Positions 1 to 7,682 of a stretch of 21,746 bases of DNA are shown piece by piece. The translations under genes were made by a program, and so were the position numbers. Origin of the DNA: CBDUWP01 sp965370955 (GTDB taxonomy: Bacteria; Planctomycetota; Phycisphaerae; Sedimentisphaerales; Anaerobacaceae); the NCBI GenBank assembly GCA_965370955.1, contig CBDUWP010000013.1, positions 1 to 21,746 on the forward strand. Reading direction: 5' to 3'. The notes under the pieces were generated by a model, which had not been told where the DNA came from, ran no database searches, and saw nothing but the letters and a program-made list of their open reading frames with translations. The stretch's first letter is position 1. The number at the start of each line of letters is the position of its first letter.

Positions 1-88
1 CAACATAAGCGGTTTTACTGCTGGCAGGGACAACTTTAACTGTGAATTTCAGCTGGCTGCCGATTTGGTCTAATTTGAAATCGTCCAT
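1..88 (-). CDS. DUF167/YggU family protein, N-terminal fragment
   Basis: This is the first 29 codons of a gene running off the left edge of the window. It starts at an ATG at 88; the upstream frame meets a TAA three codons earlier, so the start is constrained. The visible residues include a beta-strand-like run ending in FTVKVVPASSKTAYV. That matches the opening strand and the 'KVVPGSSR' turn that begin the small DUF167 (YggU) fold, a family of about 100 residues with no firmly established function. It lies 32 bases after the stop of the preceding 100-residue gene on the same strand, so it is probably the last visible gene of the mtaB-pyrK-pyrD series. The family call rests on a short fragment. 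Confidence 0.6.
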   Translation of the reverse strand, partial: MDDFKLDQIGSQLKFTVKVVPASSKTAYV

Positions 89-120
89 AGAGCTTTACCA
101 TTTTTGCTGCTATTGCCGTG

Positions 121-423
121 TCAGTCACCTTCTTCTTTGATATTTGTGCCAAGTGCCATCTGAACATATTTTTCGATTTGCTCAGCCAATTCTCCCATAT
201 TTTCCAGTTGGAAATCTTCATAGTGGCCGGGAACAAATTCGCCATTTAAGGCTTTTTGAAATATGCGGATCCGGATCGTGACGGGGGTGTTGCTTGTTTT
301 GCTGAAATCAGTTTCTTTGTGTTCGGTTAATTCGACTCGCCAGTCTTGGCTTATGAAGACCAAGCATCGACCGGTAAATACGGCGGTTGGAAAATAATCC
401 AGAAGTTTTTTTAATGTTTTCAT
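121..423 (-). CDS. hypothetical protein, 100 residues
   Basis: I do not recognise this small protein. It is a complete reading frame with ATG at 423, starting 13 bases after the pyrD stop and ending 32 bases before the DUF167 start, so it is very likely translated from the same message. The sequence has no signal peptide or membrane segment. It begins with a basic stretch (MKTLKKLLDYFP), continues with alternating hydrophobic and polar residues that suggest beta strands (around 20-35 and 45-58), and ends with an acidic, helix-like segment (about 72-100). It has a single Cys (residue 20) and no obvious metal or nucleotide motif. The tight packing with neighbours is the main reason for believing it; its function is unknown. 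Confidence 0.7.
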   Translation of the reverse strand: MKTLKKLLDYFPTAVFTGRCLVFISQDWRVELTEHKETDFSKTSNTPVTIRIRIFQKALNGEFVPGHYEDFQLENMGELAEQIEKYVQMALGTNIKEEGD

Positions 424-436
424 CTATTGCCTAATC

Positions 437-1366
437 TTAATTTAAGGAGCCGATCAATTCTGCGATTTCAATATTTTTTCGCAAGCAGTATTCCTGTATA
501 CCATCAATGATGTCAATTGTGCAAGCTGGATTAACGAAAGTTGCCGTACCAACGCAAACGGCCGCAGCGCCTGCGATCATAAATTCGATTGCGTCAGAGG
601 CGTTGGAAATTCCGCCAAGACCCATGATCGGAATATTATGCGGCTTGCCAACCTCGTTATAAACCTTGTTGACCATGTAAACAGCTATCGGCTTGATGGC
701 TGGGCCAGACAGCCCGCCAGTGCGATTGGCTAAAACCGGAGTTTGAGTTTCAATGTCAATGGCCATCGCAGTAAAAGTATTGACCAAGCTAAGAGCGTCT
801 GCTCCGCCATTTACGGCGGCTTTGGCGGTCAGTGAAATATCGGTGACATTTGGGGTCAATTTGACCATCAATTTTTTATCGCCGCAACATTTTTTTATAG
901 CTGTTGTTATTTTCTCAACAATTTCAGGATCAGTTCCGAACGCAATTCCGCCTTTTGAAACATTGGGACAGCTGATGTTGAGTTCAAAGCCTGCGATTTG
1001 CTCTTTCTGGCAAAGCTTTTCCGTAACGGCGACATATTCTTCGATCGTTGTGCCTGCGATATTGACAAAAATAGAAGGGCTCATTTTGCCGAGAATGTCG
1101 AGCTTGTCCTTGATGAATCTTGCGCAGCCGATATTGGCCAGCCCAATAGCGTTTAACATTGCGGCATTTGCTTCGACAGCTCTTGGCGGCCGATTACCTT
1201 TTCTGGGCTCGATGGAAATGCTTTTTGTTATGAAACCCCCAAGTGCATTTAAATCGAGAAAGTCGCCGAGTTCGTCAGAGTAACCGCAAGTGCCTGAAGC
1301 GGTGAAAACTGGATTAGCTAATTTTAGTCCCGCGAACTCTACAGCTATATTTTTTTTCTCTGTCAT
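437..1366 (-). CDS. pyrD: dihydroorotate dehydrogenase, class 1B, catalytic subunit
   Basis: This enzyme oxidises dihydroorotate to orotate in de novo pyrimidine synthesis and, in class 1B, passes electrons through PyrK to NAD+. The protein is 309 residues, the usual length. Visible hallmarks are the N-terminal NPVFTASGTCGY segment (about 18-29), the FMN-contacting TKSI (47-50), the NISCPN motif at 130-135 whose Cys133 is the expected catalytic base of class 1 enzymes, the KLTPNVTD strand and the GGLSGPAIKP phosphate-binding region. Late in the chain, GLGGISNASDA and the following VCVGTA segment complete the FMN phosphate site. There is no N-terminal membrane helix, so this is not the quinone-linked class 2 enzyme. 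pyrK lies immediately upstream with a 36-base gap. Class 1B fits the directly adjacent pyrK and an NAD-linked, anaerobic lifestyle. Confidence 0.95.
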   Translation of the reverse strand: MTEKKNIAVEFAGLKLANPVFTASGTCGYSDELGDFLDLNALGGFITKSISIEPRKGNRPPRAVEANAAMLNAIGLANIGCARFIKDKLDILGKMSPSIFVNIAGTTIEEYVAVTEKLCQKEQIAGFELNISCPNVSKGGIAFGTDPEIVEKITTAIKKCCGDKKLMVKLTPNVTDISLTAKAAVNGGADALSLVNTFTAMAIDIETQTPVLANRTGGLSGPAIKPIAVYMVNKVYNEVGKPHNIPIMGLGGISNASDAIEFMIAGAAAVCVGTATFVNPACTIDIIDGIQEYCLRKNIEIAELIGSLN

Positions 1367-1402
1367 AATGAATATCGTCTTTTTATTTTTTTTTGCGATT
1401 TC

Positions 1403-2341
1403 TTAAAAAACTATTTCTTTTGCATCGAATACAGGGCCGTCTTTGCAACAGGTTTTGTAAATCGTTTGGCCTTGATTTTTTGTGTCGTGACATTCGACCG
1501 CACAGCTTTGACAGAGCCCGATCCCGCAAGCCATCATTCGTTCGGTATTTACTTGGCAATCGATTTTTCTGTCTTTAGCGATTTTGGCTACGGCAGCCAG
1601 CATTGCCTCTGGCCCGCAGCTATAGATAATAGTTTCATTGGGATTGACCTTGTTTTCTTTTAGCCAATTGTCCAGCAAATCTGTCACCAAACCTTTCTTG
1701 CCAGAAGAGCCGTCATCGGTAGAAATATGCGATTCAATTCCAAAGCGGCCAAACTCCAGAAGAGGAAAGTTGATATTTTCGGCGAGTTCGTTAGCTCTTG
1801 TTTCAAAGGGCAAATCGTTTTTTGTTTTAGCGCCGGCAAAAGCGATCGGCTTAATCGCGGACGATTTTATTGTCAGCTCGCTGGCTATATGTAACATGGG
1901 TCCAGCGCCTGTGCCGCCAGCTATCAACAAAGCAGTGGTTTTGTTAGCTGGTATGCTGAAGCCGTTGCCGAGCGGGCCAATGATATTGAGCTTATCTCCG
2001 CTGGCTAGTGTCGCCATTTTTATAGTGCCGGGCCCCTTGACGCAATATAAAATATCGATGTTGATTCTATTGTTTTTGGCCGTGACATTACAAAAGCTAA
2101 AGGGGCGTCTCAAGAGAATGCTTCTGTCCGCTTTATCAGATAATTGGCTGCTGCAGTTGTCTGGCTTTGTCGTTTTACAGCCGGCTAGATTCAGCTGCAC
2201 AAATTGTCCGGGACAGGCTTTGCCAAAATCGTTCGCTTGAGTTGCGTCCAGCTGCAATCCTAAATGATAAAAGCAACTGCCGACAGGGCGGTTGTAACTT
2301 ACGGTCGCAATTAAATCTTTTTTCTTATTATTTTCACACAT
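1403..2341 (-). CDS. pyrK: dihydroorotate dehydrogenase electron transfer subunit
   Basis: PyrK carries FAD and a [2Fe-2S] cluster and links PyrD to NAD+ in the class 1B heterotetramer. The ferredoxin reductase-like order is visible: an N-terminal beta-barrel, the flavin-binding LLRRPFSF (76-83), the pyridine-nucleotide loop AGGTGAGP (141-148), SCGPEAML (241-248), and the C-terminal iron-sulphur motif with Cys272, Cys277 and Cys280 followed by Cys299 (C-x4-C-x2-C-x18-C, ending in CKDGPVF). At 312 residues it is longer than the roughly 260 usual for the family. The extra length includes a hydrophilic insertion around 55-75 that contains two Cys, just before the flavin motif, and one near 208-217. 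The gene follows mtaB by 90 bases on the same strand and precedes pyrD. Confidence 0.93.
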   Translation of the reverse strand: MCENNKKKDLIATVSYNRPVGSCFYHLGLQLDATQANDFGKACPGQFVQLNLAGCKTTKPDNCSSQLSDKADRSILLRRPFSFCNVTAKNNRINIDILYCVKGPGTIKMATLASGDKLNIIGPLGNGFSIPANKTTALLIAGGTGAGPMLHIASELTIKSSAIKPIAFAGAKTKNDLPFETRANELAENINFPLLEFGRFGIESHISTDDGSSGKKGLVTDLLDNWLKENKVNPNETIIYSCGPEAMLAAVAKIAKDRKIDCQVNTERMMACGIGLCQSCAVECHDTKNQGQTIYKTCCKDGPVFDAKEIVF

Positions 2342-2431
2342 AAAAACATTTTATACGGTTTGGCCTATTGAGCAATACAAATCGCCGAAAAACTGTAAAC
2401 AATGGGATTTTTTTGCGTAAGCTGAGCAATG

Positions 2432-3823
2432 TTAATCAAATCTGATCAATTTTGCTTTGGCTGAGTGAGGCTGATTTGCGATGAGTTTTACCTTAGCGAT
2501 ACTATTTTGTGGAATTGGCTTGCCACTATCGATTTCGACCTCAAAATAATGTTCGCTAAGGCCGCTGTTTGTATTGTTGCCTTCTATTAGTACTTTGGCT
2601 GTTTGGCCGATAAATTTCTGCCTATAGGAAAAAGCCAGCTCTTCGGCTGTTTGACGCATTATTTTCGCTCGCTTTTTGATGACAGCTGGCGGCAGATGAT
2701 TTTTTAATTTAGCGGCCGGCGTCCCTTGTCTCGCAGAGAACGGAAAAACATGAATACGGGAAAACCCGACAGATTTGGCGAAATCGACCGTTTCTTGAAA
2801 ATCTTCGTCCGTTTCGCCGGCAAAGCCAACAATAATGTCGGTGGTCAAAGATATATCAGGAATTAGGGTTTTTATCAGGTTAACTTTTTTAACGAAATCG
2901 GCTGATCGATATTGTCGGCACATTCTCTTTAAGATGTTATCCGATCCCGATTGAAGGGACATATGCAGATGCGGCATAATATTGTCATATTTGCACAATA
3001 TTTTGAGCAAAGGCTCCGTTATGTCGCTCGGTTCCACAGAGCTAAGCCGAAGCCGCTCTAAACCATCAATTTGGGCGATTTTTTCTATCAATTGGACAAA
3101 AAAAGCGTTTTCCGGGGTTGGCCATTTCCTGCGTCTGGTTGTTTTTTGACCGTAAGCCCCTAAATTGATGCCTGTTACGATGATTTCTCTATGGCCGCTT
3201 TTGACGAAACGCCTTGCTTGAGCGAGTATATCATCGATATTCAGGCTAATTATGTCCGGCCTGACCATAGGGATAATGCAATAGGTGCAATAATTGTCGC
3301 AGCCGTCTTGAACCTTCAAAAAAGCTCTTGTGCTGCCTTTATAAACGTTTATTAGGCCTAACTCGTTAGATGAGCCGGATAAGTTTTTGTGCTTGATTTT
3401 ATCGGTTTGATTTGCTCTAATAACCCGTTCTTGGCGTAGATTTTGGTTGTTTTGTGCAGTTTGCATAGTTAGGGGGTTATTTGAGCCTTTAACCAGCTTT
3501 CGCAATTTACCAAAAGTTTCTTGACGGTTACTGACTATATGGATTTTTGAGTTCGCATAATCAAAGCCGTCTATTTTAACTGTAGCCATACAGCCGATGA
3601 GTACAATGGTTGGTATTGGCGATTGTTTCTGGGCTTTGTGTATGAATTGTCGAGTTTTGGCTGATGCTGTAGCTGTTATGCAGCAGCTGTTTACGATAAC
3701 CAGATCAGCTTGCGATAGATTCATTTGGCAGAGGCCGAGATCTTCGAGCAGTTGGCGTAATTGTTGGCTGTCGTATTGATTGACTTTGCAGCCGAGTGTA
3801 TGTATTGCGAAAGTTTTCATCAT
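2432..3823 (-). CDS. mtaB: tRNA (t6A37) methylthiotransferase, MtaB family
   Basis: This radical SAM enzyme is expected to add a methylthio group to t6A at position 37 of ANN-decoding tRNAs, giving ms2t6A. It has the three methylthiotransferase parts: an N-terminal domain with cluster-binding Cys12 (LGCKVNQ), Cys47 or Cys48 (VNSCCIT) and Cys78 (IGCMA); the radical SAM triad Cys175, Cys179 and Cys182 (GCDNYCTYCIIP); and a C-terminal TRAM-like segment (about 400-463). The 'LGCKVNQYDS' start separates MtaB-type proteins from MiaB, which has 'GCQMN'. After the Cys triad the usual ARG(R/P)xxSR stretch is altered to MVRPDI, and residues 112-155 form a long polar linker, so specificity could differ. 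It opens the leftward gene series. A second ATG directly follows the first and is an equally possible start. Confidence 0.88.
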   Translation of the reverse strand: MMKTFAIHTLGCKVNQYDSQQLRQLLEDLGLCQMNLSQADLVIVNSCCITATASAKTRQFIHKAQKQSPIPTIVLIGCMATVKIDGFDYANSKIHIVSNRQETFGKLRKLVKGSNNPLTMQTAQNNQNLRQERVIRANQTDKIKHKNLSGSSNELGLINVYKGSTRAFLKVQDGCDNYCTYCIIPMVRPDIISLNIDDILAQARRFVKSGHREIIVTGINLGAYGQKTTRRRKWPTPENAFFVQLIEKIAQIDGLERLRLSSVEPSDITEPLLKILCKYDNIMPHLHMSLQSGSDNILKRMCRQYRSADFVKKVNLIKTLIPDISLTTDIIVGFAGETDEDFQETVDFAKSVGFSRIHVFPFSARQGTPAAKLKNHLPPAVIKKRAKIMRQTAEELAFSYRQKFIGQTAKVLIEGNNTNSGLSEHYFEVEIDSGKPIPQNSIAKVKLIANQPHSAKAKLIRFD

Positions 3824-3863
3824 TTTTAGCTATTGGTGTTTATAAAAAAAGCTGATTATGTGC

Positions 3864-3897
3864 TATAATAAGGAAAATAAAAGCATCAGAATGCTTT
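3864..3897 (+). promoter_or_regulatory. extended -10 promoter and 5'-end hairpin of the pilM cluster
   Basis: TATAAT at 3864-3869 is preceded by TG one base upstream, giving TGCTATAAT, a full extended -10 element. No good -35 hexamer lies at the usual spacing, as is common for extended -10 promoters. Transcription would start near 3876. A perfect 7-bp hairpin (AAAGCAT, loop CAGA, ATGCTTT) at 3880-3897 would then sit at the very 5' end of a leader of about 145 bases before the pilM ATG at 4020. The spacer 3824-4019 also separates this gene from divergent mtaB; I see no coding in it. The hairpin's role is unknown. Confidence 0.6.
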
Positions 3898-4019
3898 AGT
3901 TTCTTTGCATGGTTTATAATGTATCAAATGGTTAGTGCAAAGATAATAATTATTGAGATTGGATTTTATCGTTTTTGCTGTAATTGTAAAAATGCGATAT
4001 TTGTTAGGGTTTTAGGCTT

Positions 4020-6236
4020 ATGGCTGGAAAAGATAGGGTTTGGGCGATAGACATTGGCAACATGTCACTAAAGGCAATCTGTTTGTCTGACATGTCAGGT
4101 GCTGTCGAGATCATAGATTTTGATGAGATTGAGCATAGCAAGATATTGAATAGTCCCGGCCTCGGCTCTGTGGAAAAGGATGAGTTGGTTGCCGTATCTG
4201 TTCGTCAATTTGTTACTAGTCACGATCTCCGCAAAGCAGATATTGTTATCGCCGTGCCGAGTCAAAACAGTTTTGCCAGATTTGTATCACTTCCGCCTGT
4301 TGAGGAAAGAAAGCTTCCGGAGATAGTAAGATTTGAAGCGGCTCAGCAAATCCCTTTTGATATAAATGAGGTGCAGTGGGATTGGCAGACAATGGGAGTC
4401 ACTAAGCAGGGCGAAACGAGAATAGGTTTGTTCGCCATCAAAAGTGATGTGGTGGAATCTGCGATAGAGAGTTTTTCCAGAGAAAATATTTTTGTCAATG
4501 TGGTACAGATTGATTCGATGGCTTTGTATAATTATCTTTGTTTTGACAGGCCGAGAAGGGTTCGTCACGATGATCAGGCTACAGTTATTTTAGATATTGG
4601 TACAGAGAGCAGTACACTGGTAATTTGCACTAAATCTACTGTTTGGCAGCGAAGCATTTCGATTGGCGGCAACATTTTCACCAAGACGATAGCTAAGACG
4701 TTTAAGGTGAGTTTTCGTAAGGCTGAGAAGCTAAAGCGTGCTGCGTCTATGAGCAAACATGCCCGTCAGATTTTTCAGGCGATGAGACCTGTGTTCACGG
4801 ATTTAGCTTCTGAAGTTCAGCGTTCCATAGGGTTTTACAGCAGTTCTAATCCCGGGGTTAAGCTTAAGCATATGATTGCTTTAGGCGGTGGTACTAAGAT
4901 GCGAGGGCTTCTTAAATATTTGCAGCAGAGTTTGCAGATTCCTTTTGAAAAGCCTGATGCGTTTAAGAAGGCCGCGATAAGCGACAATGTTTCAGCCGCG
5001 AAATTCCATGACAGTGTCAGTGATTTTGGAATTGTTTATGGTTTAGCTTTGCAGGGATTGGGTTATGCGAAGATTCAAACCAATCTTTTGCCGAAAAGTA
5101 TTGAGAAGGCGATGGCTTGGAAGAAAAAAAGCATTTATTGCATTGTTGCTGCCTTGATATTGTTGGTAAGTGCCGTGTTGGCTTTGGCTAGAGTGTATGT
5201 TGATAATATTGGTTATGCTAACGCCAAAAATGTGCGGCGGCATATTAGTAATGTGATAGATGATGTCCAGCGTGCTGAGGAAAAGCTGAAAAAGCAAAAA
5301 GGCCGCCAAGAGCAATCTCTGCAAAAAATTGATGAAGCCTTTGCCGTTTTCGAAGGCCGCGATATGATCTTGAAATTATATAATATTATAGTGTCATCTT
5401 TTCCAAATGCAGAAAACATTCCCAAACAGGCCAACTTATTTCAGGCGTTTGATAGGGCTGACATTGATGGTGTGTTAATTGTTCCAAGGTTAGAACGTAA
5501 GCAGATATTTATTACGCAAATTTCGTCATATTTTACTACCGATTTGCAAGCTACGCCGTTGGGGGAAGCCGGCACAGATACTCGCACATCAAGCAGGTCT
5601 GTTGGAGGAGTCAGTGGTTTTGGCGGTGAGGATGCCATGAGAATGGCCTACGAAGCAGAGTTTGGTGGTGGCTTTGGAGGCTATGGCGGTTCTGGCGGAA
5701 GAGCTTCTGGCGGCGGTTCGGATAAGGGTATTGATCGCACTTCAGAAGGTACGTCTGGATTTATTGTCACTATATCCGGTTATAGTCCATATAGAGACAT
5801 TGAAAGTTTGTTTACATCTGTCTCTGTAGGATCAGCTGGTGATGATTATTTTGTATTTTCAACGCTTGAGGAAAAATTGAAATCTGTCGGTTTTCATTTG
5901 TTTGAGCGTGAAGTTCCGGCAAACTTTGATTTTACTACGGGGATTGTGAATTTAGATGAAAAGATGCCGGTTGGAGTTGGTGTAAAGGGTAAGCAAAAGA
6001 TAGCCTCAGCGAGTGGACAAACTCGAGATGTGCTGGTCGATCCTATGACTAAAGAGGTCATATCAAAAGTGGCCAAGTTCGATGAATATGGCTGCGAAGT
6101 ATCTGACGATTATGATCGTACTATTTATCAGACGAACGATCATTGGTTTATTCTCAAATTGAAAATAGCAGTAAAAGAAAAAGAATCTGACGATGATAGC
6201 GAAGAAGATGAAGATTCAGATTTTTTACAACGGTAA
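4020..6236 (+). CDS. pilM: PilM-PilN fusion protein (GspL-like assembly platform subunit)
   Basis: Residues 1 to about 350 are a PilM-type actin-like ATPase fold. Phosphate loop 1 is at 8-17 (WAIDIGNMSL), the PilM-typical IVIAVPSQ and FARFVSLPPVEERKLPEI stretch follows, then IPFDINEVQWDW, phosphate loop 2 around 190-200 (ILDIGTES) and the adenosine loop IALGGGTKMRG. PilM ends there in most bacteria at about 350 residues. Here the chain continues with QTNLLPK (about 351-357), which resembles the INLLP cytoplasmic peptide of PilN that binds PilM. Next come one membrane helix (about 371-394), a coiled coil (about 405-440), a glycine/serine-rich linker (about 526-575), a globular part beginning FIVTISGYSPY, and a very acidic C-terminus. 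The layout is that of a fused PilM-PilN, equivalent to GspL. It begins a three-gene cluster with two further membrane proteins. Confidence 0.85.
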   Translation: MAGKDRVWAIDIGNMSLKAICLSDMSGAVEIIDFDEIEHSKILNSPGLGSVEKDELVAVSVRQFVTSHDLRKADIVIAVPSQNSFARFVSLPPVEERKLPEIVRFEAAQQIPFDINEVQWDWQTMGVTKQGETRIGLFAIKSDVVESAIESFSRENIFVNVVQIDSMALYNYLCFDRPRRVRHDDQATVILDIGTESSTLVICTKSTVWQRSISIGGNIFTKTIAKTFKVSFRKAEKLKRAASMSKHARQIFQAMRPVFTDLASEVQRSIGFYSSSNPGVKLKHMIALGGGTKMRGLLKYLQQSLQIPFEKPDAFKKAAISDNVSAAKFHDSVSDFGIVYGLALQGLGYAKIQTNLLPKSIEKAMAWKKKSIYCIVAALILLVSAVLALARVYVDNIGYANAKNVRRHISNVIDDVQRAEEKLKKQKGRQEQSLQKIDEAFAVFEGRDMILKLYNIIVSSFPNAENIPKQANLFQAFDRADIDGVLIVPRLERKQIFITQISSYFTTDLQATPLGEAGTDTRTSSRSVGGVSGFGGEDAMRMAYEAEFGGGFGGYGGSGGRASGGGSDKGIDRTSEGTSGFIVTISGYSPYRDIESLFTSVSVGSAGDDYFVFSTLEEKLKSVGFHLFEREVPANFDFTTGIVNLDEKMPVGVGVKGKQKIASASGQTRDVLVDPMTKEVISKVAKFDEYGCEVSDDYDRTIYQTNDHWFILKLKIAVKEKESDDDSEEDEDSDFLQR

Positions 6237-6284
6237 AAGTTAAGAATATCTCTTAAATATACAATTAATTGTTGGACAGGTTAA

Positions 6285-7619
6285 ATGAATATATCAACAA
6301 AAGAAATATTGAATTCTGTCAAAAGCTACAGTGTTTTGATTGTGCCTTTGATTATATCGCTTGCGGCTGTGATTATATTTATGATTAGCGGTGTCATTGG
6401 CAGCAGATTACAGAATGATATTAGAAAAAAAAGTATTCGTAAAATAAATACTCTCAAATCCCTTCAACAGGACATTATTTCCCCAAAGCAATGGGAAATT
6501 GAGCGTGACTATCAGGAGGCTTTGTGTGTTGATGCTAACAAGGTAGCGGCTTTTTTCTCCAACAGTACTAAGAGAAATTTATTGGATAATGAAATATTTC
6601 CGGTACCAAAAGAGTTATCGAAATTATACTTTGCTAATTTTGGTCAGTTGTTTGCCAAGAGCATAGATAATAGATTGAGGGTTTTACGTGTATCTCAATG
6701 TCCGTCTGATTTGGAATTAGGCTTGGAGAAAAAATCGCAGTCTGATAGTTCGTCCAGTGTTCGCTCAAGACGTTTTAGGCCCAAAACTAGAACGAAAAGT
6801 ACCAAAAAGAGAATTACAGAAAAGTCGAAGCAGGGAGACATTGAAGAAACAATACGCAACGTGGTATGTTTGGAAAAAGCGGCTAACGGCAAGGTTTACA
6901 TTGATGCTAATGACATTGCTGGCTATGGATTTTGGATTGGAACTCAAGATAGATCCTCAGGCGGTCCGATCAACCGCAATGTAAATACCAAAAATGCCAG
7001 ATACGACTATGTCGGAAAAGATGACATTATAATTTGTTGGCAAACTCAATTGGCTTATTGGGTTGCTGAAGATGTGATTGATACTATAAAGGCTATAAAT
7101 TTATCATCGGAAAACATATTCGGTTCGCCTGTTAAGCGATTGATATCGATTAGTTTTAATTCTGAAAAGGCAAGAGGAGATCCTTTGCCGAAATATGCTT
7201 TGGATTTTGCTGATTGGCTAACAGATTCACATACAGATCGTTTGACAAAAGACGGCGTGGATGTAATTCACTTTAATGTGACAGTTATTGTAGATAGTAA
7301 ATCGGTCACAGATTTTATGCAGGAACTGTCCAGAGCAAAAGAGCATGTTTTTAATGGATGGAAAGGCCGGTTGCCAGATGAACATTTGAAGCATAATTCA
7401 ATCACGATTTTGACTTTTGATGTAAGAGCGATTAACAGACAATCATCTGAGCATGAATATTACAGATATGGAGAAAATTCCATTGTTGAGCTTGAATTGA
7501 ATTGCGAATATATTTTTGACAGTAATAGTTATAGCTCGGCGATGCCTGAGCAAGTGAAAGAGCTGTTTAGTGAAGGCGAAGAAGAATATAACGATGATTT
7601 CACAGAGGATGAATACTAA
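6285..7619 (+). CDS. single-pass membrane protein, PilO/GspM-like candidate
   Basis: I do not recognise a named family. The protein of 444 residues has a short cytoplasmic start, one strong membrane helix (about 17-37, VLIVPLIISLAAVIIF), and a basic, coiled-coil-like stretch (about 42-62). A polar head region follows, then a Ser/Arg/Lys-rich linker (about 150-190) that looks disordered, and a large C-terminal part (about 195-425). Within the latter, FNVTVIVDSKSVTDFMQEL and the later ITILTFDVRAI alternate strand-helix-strand in the way PilO and GspM ferredoxin-like domains do. The last 20 residues are strongly acidic. It starts 48 bases after the PilM-PilN fusion with a weak ribosome site (ACAGG). 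The role as the PilO/GspM partner of that fusion is inferred from topology and gene order. Confidence 0.6.
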   Translation: MNISTKEILNSVKSYSVLIVPLIISLAAVIIFMISGVIGSRLQNDIRKKSIRKINTLKSLQQDIISPKQWEIERDYQEALCVDANKVAAFFSNSTKRNLLDNEIFPVPKELSKLYFANFGQLFAKSIDNRLRVLRVSQCPSDLELGLEKKSQSDSSSSVRSRRFRPKTRTKSTKKRITEKSKQGDIEETIRNVVCLEKAANGKVYIDANDIAGYGFWIGTQDRSSGGPINRNVNTKNARYDYVGKDDIIICWQTQLAYWVAEDVIDTIKAINLSSENIFGSPVKRLISISFNSEKARGDPLPKYALDFADWLTDSHTDRLTKDGVDVIHFNVTVIVDSKSVTDFMQELSRAKEHVFNGWKGRLPDEHLKHNSITILTFDVRAINRQSSEHEYYRYGENSIVELELNCEYIFDSNSYSSAMPEQVKELFSEGEEEYNDDFTEDEY

Positions 7620-7682
7620 TAAAAACAATTATTATCAGTAGTTCTATGTCCTTCTAGTTAATTGGTTTTTGAGAAATAACAA

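Noticed and set aside
753..1283. 176-residue reading frame on the plus strand
   Set aside because: Antisense shadow of pyrD.
1638..2240. 200-residue reading frame on the plus strand
   Set aside because: Entirely antisense to pyrK, whose motifs are intact; no recognisable protein features.
2342..2431. Promoter between mtaB and pyrK
   Set aside because: Several AT-rich hexamers occur but none pair at acceptable spacing; co-transcription from upstream is simpler.
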